This document shows, one piece after another, positions 1-11,115 of a DNA stretch of 64,000 nucleotides (position 1 is the first letter of the stretch; every line of letters starts with the position of its first letter). A program made the position numbers and the translations under genes. The stretch is from the NCBI GenBank assembly GCA_020091685.1, contig CM034592.1, positions 36,734,705-36,798,704 on the forward strand, in the 5' to 3' direction. Source of the DNA: Lutjanus erythropterus. Lineage: Eukaryota > Chordata > Actinopteri > Lutjaniformes > Lutjanidae. The notes under the pieces are model-generated. The model had not been told where the DNA came from. It made no database searches and was given only the letters and a program-made list of their open reading frames with translations.

Positions 1-1210
1 TTGGTTCTCTTTTCAACACATAGCATGTCTGCATATCTAAGTGCAGGAAACAGGAGAAGAGGGAGGAGACTAAGAGTCATTCAAGCCACTGATGACTCAC
101 TTCATTATTTGCGCCTGGGTATATTGCAACCCTCTGTAAACATTTAAATGACTGTGTATAGGATTTAGTGTCATCTAGTTTCCCCTTTCAAGCATGTAGG
201 ACAAGTGGCAGCGAAACATGAACGACATATGATGCAAGAACAGGAAGATGACCGGCTGCCAACTTTCTCTGACTGACTGAGAAATGACCTTTTCCAGTCA
301 GTGCTCCGACATGTCAGAATTAATTAAGATGCCTTTTTGGCATCCTGGAAAATCTCGAGAAGGATTTCCTTCTCTGCTCACTCATACCTGTATCTGGGCG
401 GCCAGCTCGCCTCCTCTCCTTGTGTTTATTCTTACATAAGAGCATGTGGTTCTTAAAAGTGCCATTAGTGGGAAACCTCAGGCCTGCAGCTGAATTACAG
501 CGGCTTAAAGTGTCTCCACCTTTTTGGGCAGAGCCTGAATGGCCATCCAACGCACTCATTACTTCAATTCCCTCACACCCGATCAAAATAATAAGGATTT
601 TTGCCATCAAAAATGAAGCATGCCGGGTAGTGTGCAGTGATGTGTGCAGAGGAACAAGGATCCAGTGTTTTGCGAGGGTGTTTCTCTGCTAATGAACGGC
701 CCGGGCGGCTGTTTGTGCGCTGTGGCAGTTGTTGCCTTTTGGCTCAGCTTACTCTCATCATCTTCTTTTCGCTTGTCAGCAAATTATACCTGAAAAAAAA
801 ATCATTCATCATATCAGTTCCCAAAGAAACAACAACTAATACACACAGAGATAAAAAAAAAAACCCCACAATGAATGTGATCGGTGTTATGATACCTTTA
901 CTTTTAAGCTAAGTGTTACTTGTCCAGAGCAAAAGTACCTCGCACAGTCATAATAATAGTAATTCTTCACTGCTTCCTGCCTCTCCACCTGTTAAATACC
1001 AGTCATATTCACTCCACATACAACTTCATTCCAGTGACGCAAATAGTCTTTAACCTGTCGGTGCTCCTGTTCTTTTGAACAGGCGATTAAGTGTTCACAT
1101 AAAATCCTCAAGTAATTGTCTTTCAAGGGACCTGATTATGGGCTCACCGGCTCTGCAGGAACATCTTTATATAAATGTGAAGGCTGTGTTATGTAAGTCC
1201 TGTCAGTTAT
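1..1210. other. non-coding stretch, no gene seen
   Basis: There are no conserved frames or splice-flanked exons. The only repeat is a 28-bp piece at about 151-178 (GGATTTAGTGTCATCTAGTT), related to the CCAGTGTG-family MITE. Confidence 0.6.
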
Positions 1211-1211
1211 T

Positions 1212-2046
1212 ATTAAAGCTGAACAAAAACAAGAGTCTTTAAAAGCAGTTACAGTATTGCTGTAGGTTTGATGATTTCTATTCAGCTCTCAATATGCAGA
1301 TCGGTGACTCACTGTTAAACTGAGATGATGAAATATCCTGTAAGGGATTTATGGTGGGCACACTGGAAACCACCAAGTCAATTCAAGAGACAGTTCACCA
1401 CCAAGTCTCCCTGGACTGTTAGTGCCATTTATCAGTCTAAATTTTTACATTAAATGGCACTAAATGGCTCGGGGTGCACAAAGCACCAAAGTACCGAAGA
1501 AATACACTTGAAAATTTCAAAATCAGTGTTTTCTTTCCAAAAATCATCATCCGATTACTCAAGATAATACACACCCTGTTGTGAGCAGTTTCATGAAGGA
1601 ACTACTTTGTTTCTGCAGTAGAATCTACAGGAACTACATGAGACTGCTCACAACAGGGTGTGTATTATCTTGAGTAATCGGATGATGATTCTTGGAAAGA
1701 AACACTGGTTTTGATATTTTCAAGTGTATTTTATTTGGTGCTTTGAGCACCACACGCACAGTGCTATCTAGTCCTATTATAATGGAGAGGCATCTTAACA
1801 GTCGGTACCTCCAAAACTCTGAAACTCACGCCAAAAAAATCTAGATGGATAAACAGCACTACAGACCAGAGGAGAAATATATACTTTGGATTTTAGGGTG
1901 AACTGTCCCTTTAAAGCTGTATTAGTAATGTAGACATTGTGATAAAGTTGTCAACTTCTCTTTGACTCTCAATATGCAAATTGGTGAAAATGATGAATGA
2001 TGAAATGTGTGGAAATGGATGTGGTTGCACTGGAAACCACCAGCAT
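1212..2046. repeat. diverged direct repeats flanking the MITE
   Basis: About 165 bp before the MITE (1212-1378) and about 135 bp after it (1911-2046) share the order TAAAGCTG, CTCTCAATATGCA, GATGAAAT and CACTGGAAACCACCA. This indicates an old local duplication, with the palindromic element at the junction. Confidence 0.55.
1380..1914. mobile_element. palindromic MITE with TTAAAGGGACAGTTCACC-type ends
   Basis: The right end reads (reverse-complemented) TTAAAGGGACAGTTCACCC and the left end AATTCAAGAGACAGTTCACC, forming diverged terminal inverted repeats. Inside, arms of about 110 bp at 1500-1610 and 1635-1745 are inverted copies of each other, for example AATCATCATCCGATTACTC on the left against its complement at 1673-1692. 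No coding capacity is seen. The structure fits a non-autonomous DNA transposon. Confidence 0.75.
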
Positions 2047-2067
2047 GGCCTTTAAAGGCATCTTGAA

Positions 2068-2340
2068 ACAGTGGTTCTCAAACAGGGGTCTGGGGACACT
2101 CAGGGGTCCATGAGGGGGTCCATGAAAATGTTTCAGACTCATTCATTTAAATGGCATAAATTTCATGGCATTAAAGCATTCATTTATTTATTTGTGTGTA
2201 CAAAAGGCTTAATCAAAGCATTCATCTTATGATTAGACTTTTTGTAATCATTACTTATTTTACACAAACTATTTCCTTTCCACAAACAACTTTGGAGGCC
2301 CGTCATATTCAAGACCCAGGCCTATTACTGTTGTTTTATG
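2068..2340. mobile_element. hAT-like element end (CAGTGGTTCTCAAAC)
   Basis: CAGTGGTTCTCAAACAGGGG at 2069 is a typical hAT-superfamily terminal sequence, followed by repeated GGGGTCCATGA. The opposite end is unclear. The stretch to about 2340 is AT-rich with no coding capacity. Confidence 0.5.
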
Positions 2341-2559
2341 TTCATTATTAGGACAAATTCATATTTTTTGTTATTTCTATATTTTTAATATTTTTCATTG
2401 TGTGTTATTCAAAATGATAAGAGCCTGCCTTTTGCACGACACAATCTCTTGATATGTGGTATATGTCATGCAACTATATTTCATAGATGTCTAATATCTT
2501 TCTAATACATTTCTCTTGTGTCGTCCTCTCACATAAGCAGAAGTGTTAAAAAAAATTAG

Positions 2560-2955
2560 CTACCTCCGTTATAAAAGACAAATATCGCTCTCTCCAACCA
2601 GACTCCTTTGGCAAAATCAGTAATTTTACCTCAGAGAACACAGGAGTTACTGAGCTACTGCTGCCTTGATGGGTTTGTTCGTGTTACTGTGTGACTCCGG
2701 TGTTTTTAAGGGTTAGTTTGGATTCATCATAGTGACACCATAATGCAAAGAAACTCACAAATCAAGCTGGCGCTAGACCAGCAACTTTCTCTTCTGATAT
2801 TTAAAATGTCAAGGGAGTCTGGTGGCTCAGAAGAGAGCAATATCTGGCTTATATTAGGGACTGATATTATTTTTTTTTTAGGTGGGCCTTTTTTAGGTGG
2901 ATAAAATACATTTTGCTGTTGACCCTGTCCACAGGAGTTCATTGCTTAGCTTCCT
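2560..2955. repeat. dispersed palindromic MITE, copy A
   Basis: This copy shares a long colinear match with 44,705-45,155: GGCAAAATCAGTAATTTTAC, a TGTGTGACT(C/T) segment, GTTTTTAA..GGTTAGTTT, AAATCAAG..AGACCAGCA and the CCTGTCCACAG end. The central part folds as an imperfect inverted repeat. No ORF of interest is present. Confidence 0.7.
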
Positions 2956-3870
2956 CCACCAGTACTCCTGCTACTTCTCCAAATTGGGGGCGTGCCAACC
3001 GCCATCTATGGTAGGTAATACACCGACTATGGATAAATACAACCCCACATAAAAAAAAATCCAGGCTGTCCCTTTAATATGTCAAAGCTACACAGACATA
3101 AATACCAGCTTAAGAGAGACTGGCAGTCTGAGGATTTGCATGTGATTATTATGGACTTCATAATGTCAGGTGTATTACATGGTTATGTGAGCGTTAATAG
3201 TTGGTTGTCACTGTTCTTAAAGTTTCCTCTCGTCTGTTCTACAAGCCATGAACCTAAACCCATAAAACCAGAAAGAATAAAACAAAGAAAACAAAACAAA
3301 ACAAAGAAAGGACTATAAAATTTAATTTCTTCTCATGAGATTCTGCAGATGTGTGTTATTTATCTCTCTTTCAATTCTGATGAAGGGCGAGGCGTTAAAT
3401 GTTTGGTGGAAAGGAGTGGAGGAAACAAAAAGAGTTTGTTTTTAGGCCGGTTAGATGGGTGACACCCTGCGCTATTTAGAAATGAGGTGGAGGAAATGAT
3501 CAATCGGGAGCATCTTCATGCGTCAAAGCTGATGGAAAACACAGATTGAGAAAGTCTGAATATTTTACTGTGACATCTTAATGTCATTATTTCACACTTG
3601 ATAAAAGAAGTTGAGTTATTACAGTTTTGTGTTTTTCATAGTTTTATTTCATTTTTACTTTTTGTGTTCAGTGCAGTTTAGTTTTAGCTTCCAGAGTGGG
3701 GCTGATTGTTTTAGTTTACTAGATTTTATTCTTTACTTATTAATTTATTTTTTATTCTACTGTAATATGAGGTATATTTGTCATACATGCAAATTTGACC
3801 AAACTGACTGAAAGGCTAAAACAAAACATTTTTTGCATATTTTTATTTTATTTTAGTTTGTTTTCTAAGT

Positions 3871-4484
3871 TGTTATGTGCAGCAGCCTGTTTGCTCTCTC
3901 TCTCTGTCCGGCTTGTCTCCCTCCTCCCTCTGCCTGCTGCGCACCTGAGTGCAATTGGCACTCAGGTAGGGAGAGGAGGAGGGGATAAGAGGGACAGGGA
4001 GTGTAGAGACGGCGGCACGGCACATGGCACAGACACCGGCGCAGGTGGTAAGGAGCTTTTTCCTTCCCCATTGTTTTCTTTCCCCAAGCAGGTTTTTTCC
4101 CCATGTATGTTTAGGTGCTGGGGTTTGTTGTTTTGATTTGTTGTGTTAGTTTGGGCTGGAGATTACCGGCAGTTACGTTATTCGTCTTTGTTTATTTTAG
4201 GTTAAGTTTCTATTTTAGGTAGTTTAGGGGGAGACGCTGGGAGCGACGACCCACTGCGTGGTTGGCCCAGCGTCTTCCCTCTTTTGTTCCTTTTGGCCGG
4301 GGTCTCCAGCCCTCCTTTCTTTCCCTTTTAGTTTGTTTGTGCTTTTGTTTATTACTTTAAATTCAGCAAATAAAGCTTGTGGGTTAAACTGTTACATTTT
4401 GGTGTGGTGTCCTCCTTTATATGTTGCAGCCTCCTACCCCTATTGAGCTGTGTTTTTTCCCTTGTTTGTATGGAGGCCGTAACA
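3871..4484. mobile_element. solo LTR with 5-bp target-site duplication
   Basis: A 614-bp segment starts TGTTATG and ends CGTAACA, a near-perfect terminal inverted pair of the TG...CA type. It is flanked on both sides by TAAGT (3866-3870 and 4485-4489), a perfect 5-bp target duplication. An AATAAA at 4369-4374 followed by a GT-rich stretch fits the R/U5 part of an LTR read on the + strand. No internal retroelement sequence or second LTR is adjacent, so this is a solo LTR left by recombination. The family is not assigned; Ty3/Gypsy and related groups make 4-6 bp duplications. The intact duplication suggests a modest age. Confidence 0.8.
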
Positions 4485-4499
4485 TAAGTGCATGCAAAT

Positions 4500-4813
4500 G
4501 TTTCAGTTTTTCTAGGCTTTTATTTTTATTTCAGTTAAGAAAATCATTTTTAACATCTAGCTGTAGTTTTAGAATTTAGAATTTATTTTGCTCCACAAAC
4601 AGAAATTAGCCCATTGATTATAAATCTGCAAATTCATAGCATCGCCTCCTACAAGAAATGGCAGATACTTAAATAATGCAATAGGAAACATCACAAGAAA
4701 TTAATTTATTGTAATGCCAACCCTTTTAAAAATGTCATGTTTTTCCTCATATTTAAATACTAAACACAAAAAAAAAGAAACGAGAAAAACTAACAACAAG
4801 GGCAAAACAATAC

Positions 4814-4875
<62 letters not shown>

Positions 4876-6060
4876 TACTGTAAGTTCCTGCACCTCATCT
4901 TTGCATGACAGTGTTACTATCTGATCTATTTTCATATTTGTTCAGCATACAAACTTTTTCCTACATGTTATCACTTTTTTTCAACAACTGCTTAATAAAC
5001 CTTCTTCTTTAACTGAGATAAACTGTAATTCTGTCTGTGGTTTGAGTTATAAACTTGGTTTAACTTAAGTTTAATGTCAGTTTTAGTAAAGTTGAATAAC
5101 TTTTGATTGTTCACAAAGTCACATCTCATTTGCTCTGCAAGCCACAAAAATGCAGGAAACAAAGACTGTTCATTATCTATGCTGGTTGTGCATTTTAGTT
5201 TACATAAACCAAATACGGCTCTGGAGGTTAACTGAGGTAACAGGAACCACGTGGGCGGGACATGAGAGCAGCGCTGCACTGCCAAACATGATGTAGTGGT
5301 TTGACCTACAGTGGAGCTCCGTTCGTTTTTCCTTAGAAACACTTCCAGGTTGTTGTACTGTACAGTAAACTGTTAATTTTCTGGTGTGTTAGTCTACAGA
5401 GAGGGTTATTATGGCAGTGTGCCGCAGGTTAGTGAGTGTGTGCAGGGCTGCACGCACGCATCTTCTATTTCCAGTCTGAGCGAGAGTGAGCATTGAGGGT
5501 TTAAACCACAAGGGCTTGAGATCTGCGAGGCAGCGGAACGTGAAAAGAAGTTTTAAGTGTGTGTGGTAGTCTGGTAACCGAGTGTGAGTCAGACTGAAAG
5601 AATGACAACCCAGTGTGTGCATGAGATGGTGTGCACGTCCACCATGGATGTGGAAAAAAAAACAAAAACACGTGTCTGTGTCATCTGTTTATTTATGACA
5701 GCAGACCTACTGCATTTCTGCAGAATTACAGAGGAAGTCATCAAATATTCATCACAAGATGTTACCTCGGAAACAATCACAAAACCATTAAAATTTCTTG
5801 AATCCCACTGACTTTTATTCAATCAGAATGACCCGATTTAAACTAAACTCAACAGAGAGCTGTGCCATGAAAGAAGCTCAGCACAGACAGGTTCTTTTAG
5901 CATGAGCTGGTTTGACAAAACCTAAAAGGTATCATGACAGTGGTTATCAACTTTATTTGTTAGCCCAGGCTTTCTTCTTAAGGCTTCTGCACGCTCACAT
6001 AAAAAGTGGCGTTTGGTGCATCATTTGACTCTTCTTCTGCACAGCTGTAAAAATATTGAA
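4500..6060. other. non-coding stretch, no gene seen
   Basis: The DNA is AT-rich with the CA microsatellite. Open frames on both strands at 4.99-5.82 kb are short and overlap one another, with no family resemblance. Confidence 0.55.
4815..4871. repeat. (CA)n microsatellite
   Basis: About 28 uninterrupted CA units lie in an A-rich context. Open frames across it on either strand are poly-His/Thr or Cys/Val artefacts. Confidence 0.98.
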
Positions 6061-6062
6061 AA

Positions 6063-7645
6063 TATATTACCAGTCAAAAGTTTTAGAACACCCAATTTTT
6101 CCAGTTTTTTATTGAGAATTATGCAGTTTAATGTCTCATTGTACTCTGAAATGAAAGCATAGAACAAATAAACAATTGAAGTTAAATACATCATGGAATC
6201 AATTTATAAACCAAAATGTATTCTAAACTTTTGACTCATCAAAGTAGCCACCTTTGGCAGATCTAACAAATGAACACGTGGCATTTTTTCTACAATGGCA
6301 ATCAAATATTCTTCAGAAAGTTCTTCCCAACTCTGTTGCAGAAGTTCCCATAAATGTGTGGCACTTGTAGGTTGCTTTGCTTTCACTCTTCTGTCCAGTT
6401 CATCCCAAACCAGCTTGATGGGGTTTAAGTCTGGAGACTGTGTTGGCCACTCCGTGTTTTCAAGCTTACCATCTTGTTCTTTTTTCCTAAGGTAGTTCTG
6501 GTATGACTTGGACTTATGTTTTGGGTCATTATCTTGCTGTAGGATGAATTCCTGACCAACTAGGTGCCTATCAGAGGTTACTGCATGGCGCTGCAGAATG
6601 CTGTGGTAGCCGTTTTGGTTCAGGGTGCCTCTCACTCTGCACAAGTCACCGACCCTGGATCCAACAAAACAGCCCCAGACCATCACGCTTCCTCCTCCAT
6701 ATTTGACAGTTGATGTCGCACACCGAGGAACCATCCTTTCGCCTTCTCGACGGCGTACAAAAATCCTGTGTGATGAACCGAAGATTTCAAATTTTGATTC
6801 ATCAGTCCATAACACCTTCCAGTCTTCAGTAGTCCACTGGCAGTGTTTCATTGCCCAGGCAAGCCTCTTTTTCTTATTCTGACGTCTTAGCATTGGCTTT
6901 CTTGCTGCAACTTGACTTGTCAAACCTGCAACTCGAAGTCTTCTCTTCACAGTTGAAACTGAGACTTGTTTACTACGACCACTATTAAGCTGTGCTTGAA
7001 GCTGTTGTCCTGTGAGCCGCCTATCATATAGATAGGCCTATAGAAACTTGTTTTGTGATTCTGTTGTGGCTTTGGGTCTGCCAGACCTCTTCCTGTCAGA
7101 GTTTCCCCCAGTTTCTGAGTGCCTTTTGATGGTGAAGGAAACTGTACTCACTGACACCTTGACTTTCTTTGCTGTTTCTCTGTAGGAAAGACCCTTTTTC
7201 CTGCCTTTTTGCCGCCATTTTTATAGCAACATACTACTTTCTGCAGTACAATACTGTTCAAATAATGCTCATGAGGATATGATACCATAGTGTGTTCCAG
7301 CACTACTTTTATGCAGACAGAGGGGGTTGTAAGGAATCAAGAAAAGTTGGGGTACCTGTAGGAATTGGTAACACCAGCGTTCAAGGCTTGATCAACCTCC
7401 ATTGCTGCAGAACACCTTTAAGTTGTTACCCCATTTCTTGTTCCCTGAAAATGGCCTTTTTGTATAATTCTGAAATGTACATTATTTTTCAGTTTTAGGT
7501 AGCCTTACCTTTTTTTTTTTAACCTCTGGCAGTTCACCACTTTACCTTTGTACCATTTCAAGCTATTCATTGGACTTGAACTGCTTGAATTTCAATAAAA
7601 AACTGGAAAAAGTGGGGTGTTCTACAACTTTTGACCGGTAGTGTA
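6063..7645 (-). mobile_element. Tc1/mariner DNA transposon, DD38E (Intruder-like) type
   Basis: The element is about 1.58 kb, bounded by terminal inverted repeats. The left end reads TATATTACCAGTCAAAAG and the right end, reverse-complemented, TACACTACCGGTCAAAAG; the match continues through TTTTCCAGTTTTTTATTG on both sides. It starts and ends with TA, as expected for Tc1 insertion at TA. The ends have diverged by only a few bases per 50, suggesting a moderately young copy. The transposase lies on the minus strand. The 38-residue spacing between the second Asp and the third catalytic position fits the Intruder group of Tc1-like elements rather than the classical DD34E group. Confidence 0.92.
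6204..7218 (-). pseudogene. Tc1-like transposase, inactivated
   Basis: The catalytic domain is open from 6950 down to the stop at 6204 (248 codons). It has WTDES (first Asp), QQDNDPKHKS (second Asp), the GGGSVMVWGC core and SPDLNPIKLVWDEL. The third catalytic residue, normally the Glu of NPIE, is Lys (codon at 6414-6416). Upstream in the same frame the DNA-binding region is readable (KKGLSYRETAKKVKVS, RHSETGGN, RKRSGRPK) but is broken by a TAG at 7038-7040. A candidate initiator ATG at 7216-7218 is in another frame, implying one frameshift near the N-terminus. The enzyme is therefore dead by at least two lesions plus loss of the catalytic Glu. Confidence 0.9.
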
Positions 7646-7960
7646 TGTCGTGGCAAACACAGCACTGTCTTAAAGTCTGACACATAGCATGTGGATCATC
7701 TGCTGTGTGATATTTAAAGTATTAATATGACTCATTATTTTCACTTCGTAGTACACCCCTCAGGGGAGCTGAATCGAATCAAACACCTTGTGAGTGCTGG
7801 TAGATGACTGAACAATGGGTGGAGCTACACATGTAAACAAACAAACCACTTGAACCACACACACATACCATTAATTTGGCCAGGTGTTAAGTTGAGGGAT
7901 GAAAGGTAGGGCGTAGCGCCACACGTGTTGCTGCCGTCTTTGTGCTAAATTCCAGCTTGT

Positions 7961-9007
7961 ATTGACCCTTCGCCAAGCCCCACCTCCAAACAGCAACTGT
8001 CAATTTATAACTTAGTAACCGTAACTAAGGCTGACAAGCTTTCCATTTCTCTACATGCTGAAGGTGTGCAGGAAGCTTTGTTTCATGAGTTTGGACGATG
8101 ACATCTTTTCTGTTGTCTCTCAAAAACATGAAACACAGGAGCACACGTGTGATGAATGGATTAAACTCTATCTTCATCTGCTCTAACATAAGCTGCAAAC
8201 CTTAGCATGTCCGGCTAACTAACACTAGCTTACTAACTGCAGTAACTTAACCTCCAGCCAAACTTGTCAGATATCACTGCATCTGCATTTGGTTTGAGGG
8301 GGTTTGAGGAGGAGGATGTGGGCTGGTGCAGAATCAAAAAGGGCTTGACGATGATGCATGTCTCTCTGGCTCACTGTCTCAAGTCTAAACTGAGTTAGCT
8401 TAGCTCTTATCCTGGCTGTCGATTGCGGTCTGGCTGATCCAGCTGGGTGACCATCTCAAAGTCTGCTAATATTAGGGTATAATAATAGGGTCCCTGTACT
8501 TCCTTTTCCTAAGTTAATGAGTGTGTTTCTGTCATCCAACATGTAGATATACCTGCCTTATTTCACCATCCGACCAATGTGTGCTGCGATGTAAGCTGGC
8601 TTTAGCCTCAGTCTTTTAGCATTAACATCATGCACACAGCTGTTAGGTAACTTTACAAAAACGCTTTCACAGGGTTCTTGTTATAAAACGTGCCAGCCGG
8701 AAACATTAAAATGTCAGCTGAAGGAGGACTTCCCAGCCGACTCAAGGAGCTAGCAGTATATTACATCAGCCAGCTACACTTACAAAATCTGCTTGTGAGT
8801 CATAATTTTAGCCGACAAAATCCGCCATCGTCAGCTAAAAATGAGAAGCTTCTTTTGATTATCTCGTGTTTCAACAGTTACTTCCAATCTCAATGTTAAA
8901 TGTGCCACCATTTTCACTGGAAATTGCATAAATCCAGTGCAACAATGGAATGTTTGTCAGGCTTAGCAACAGTAACTAAGGAGGGCGGGGCTTAGTGAAG
9001 GGTCAAT
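7961..9007. mobile_element. 1.05-kb non-autonomous element with TTGACCCTTC ends, copy A
   Basis: The left end ATTGACCCTTCGCCAAGCCC and the right end (reverse-complemented) ATTGACCCTTCACTAAGCCC are inverted repeats extending about 60-90 bp, including TAACTTAGTAACCGTAACTAAGG on the left against a diverged partner on the right. Inside, a 43-codon ORF at 8055-8186 (MLKVCRKLCFMSLDDD...) may be a leftover of a source protein; I do not recognise it. A shorter relative sits at 25.45-25.89 kb. Confidence 0.7.
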
Positions 9008-9413
9008 TGAGGTGAGTGAAAACTGGTTGGACCAAATTGAATTAAATATTCATTTAAATAATGAAAAGGAGAAATATGAAGAAAAGAATGGGTGGAGATG
9101 GGTGGGATAAATGCTGAAACAAAAACTGCTTATTGAATGTTTATTATTCTGTCTTTTTTTAATTTTAATGATTAAAACTGGCTAACTCAGCTGCATTTCT
9201 GGGATTTGAGGACATTTGGTGCTTTTTTTATGCACTCTGGCACCTTATTTACATTCAAAGTACATTTTTTTTTCTCATTGAAAAATTGTAATTGCACCTC
9301 AGAAACTATTGTTAGCCCTGAAAGTCCATGTTCAATAGACCGTAGCCCACCTTTTTCAAAAGGTCTTCTTAACATTTGACCAAATATGTAATTTTTGTCC
9401 AATTAATCCTACT

Positions 9414-9746
9414 CCAGTGTGTAGGATTTAGTGGCATGTACCTTGCAGATTGCAAACAACTCGGCCCCCTCTCCTGTTCCAGCCATGAAGGACGGGAGTC
9501 AGCAACGTGCAGCCACAGAGCTGTATGAATCTCTTTAGAGTTTTAGAAACCCCTTAAAATGATGTTAAATTAAATCATAAAGTAAATTCATTCAGGTGAA
9601 AGTGAATGATGGTTAAAATTCTAATATTTTCAATTAAAACCATTTAATTTACCAACATTTACCAACTGTAAAAATATGAAGCCTATAAGTAGCCTGTGTC
9701 AATGGCTTGGGATTTATTCTGCCAATAAATCCCTCTTTCACACTGG
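9414..9746. mobile_element. percomorph MITE (CCAGTGTGTAGGATTTAG family)
   Basis: The element starts CCAGTGTGTAGGATTTAGTG and ends CACACTGG, giving terminal inverted repeats CCAGTGTG. I recognise this as a very common short element in spiny-rayed fish genomes. Related pieces lie at 151-178, 21.96-22.09 kb and 29.01-29.23 kb. Confidence 0.75.
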
Positions 9747-10412
9747 ACCTTTAAAACATAGTTCTGCATTTACTGAAATAATAATTGGATGTTATACAAA
9801 ATAGAAAACTACATACAAAGCTGGGTCAGGGCATAAGTGCAACAAATCAAGGGAAGTGAAAAAAACTAGAATGATTCAGGGTAAACTTGAACAGCATCAC
9901 ATAAACACAGGGACAGAATTATAACAAGAATTAGAAAATATTCTTGCAAGAAAGTAAAAAGAAAGGAGAAAAATAATCTCTACAGCTACAAAGAAGGAAA
10001 GAGAAAATAAACAAAAGATGAAGAATGGCTCTAGAATAAAAAGCCACAGGTGGTGACGTGGAGAGAGAGAGAGGAGATAAAAGCAAATAAAACAGTAGAG
10101 AGAGGTAGAGGAAGGAGAGAGAGGGAGAGAAACAGAGCGAGTTTGTGACAAGTCATGATCACATGCTGGTGACTAAGGCTGAACCAGTGCAGTCCTGAAC
10201 ATACTGGTTGCTGCTGCCACAACAGTCACTCCTTTCTTGTGGTGTTTTAATAATGCATCATCATCCTGACAATAAAGTCCAGCCTCAGGTTTCCTCTCAC
10301 ATGAATTCACAGCAGTTCACACTCATTCATTCATAGATGACTAAATAAAACGTAAGCACGCAGTGTTGTTGCATCAGTTGTGAACACGTAGAAAAATGTA
10401 AAGGTGTATGTC

Positions 10413-10940
10413 AGCCAGTTGGCTAACAAACAATGTAGTGTTTTGATAACTTTTTTAGCAAGCTGTAATGTTTGGTTAACTTTTTTTAGTAAGCTAGCAA
10501 ACAATGTACTCTTTTGTTAAATTTTTAGCTCTTAGCAAATAATGTAATGTATTGCTAACCATGTAGCTGGCTAGTAAACAATGTAATGTTTTGTTCACTT
10601 TTAGCTGGCTAGCAAACCATCAAATGTCTTGTGAATATCTTATCTTTTTTCTTAACTTTTTACCTAGCTAGCAAACAATGTCATGTTTTGTAATGTTTTA
10701 TCTTGCAAACAAACAATGAAATGTTTTAACTTTTTAACTAGCTAGCAAACAGTCCAATGTTTTGTAATGTCTATCTTGCTATCAAACAGTATAACATTTT
10801 CTTATCCATTTAGCAAGCTACCAAACAAGCTAATGTTTTGTTAATGCTTTACCTGTATAGGAAACAATATAGGTAGCACCTTACTGGCCTTTTAGCTTCC
10901 TAGCAAACAATGAAATATTTTGTTGGCTTTTTAGCTATTT
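10413..10940. repeat. degenerate ~40-bp tandem repeat (GCTAGCAAACAATGTAATG)
   Basis: About a dozen imperfect units each contain GCTAGCAAACAATG, then AATGTTTTGTTAAC and a T-run. Spacing varies from about 35 to 50 bp. No coding potential is seen. The array is old, because no two units are identical. Confidence 0.85.
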
Positions 10941-11019
10941 TTTGTAGTTTGGGCCATCATTCCCATCGGTTACTTCTGTACTGATACACAAATGCTGGGA
11001 ACATGTTTTTGGGTGATCC

Positions 11020-11115
11020 CATTCTTGTGATAACTCAATAAAAATCTGAGAGAATTTCTTCAACCTTGGCACAAATGACCACTTTGACTCCAGGATGAAC
11101 TGATTCATAAGATAC
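11020..11115. repeat. fragment of the 'CTTCAAACTTGG..GATGAACTGATT' teleost repeat
   Basis: GAGAATTTCTTCAACCTTGG, ACTTTGACTCCAGGATGAAC and TGATTCATAAG match the dispersed repeat also present at 19.24-19.79 kb. This is a short, isolated fragment. Confidence 0.6.

Noticed and set aside
4753-4935. Cys-Val repeat open frame on the minus strand
   Set aside because: It is produced by the CA microsatellite.
10413-10940. Possible CRISPR-like array
   Set aside because: Repeats are degenerate, spacing is irregular, spacers are related to each other and the genome is a vertebrate's; it is a minisatellite.
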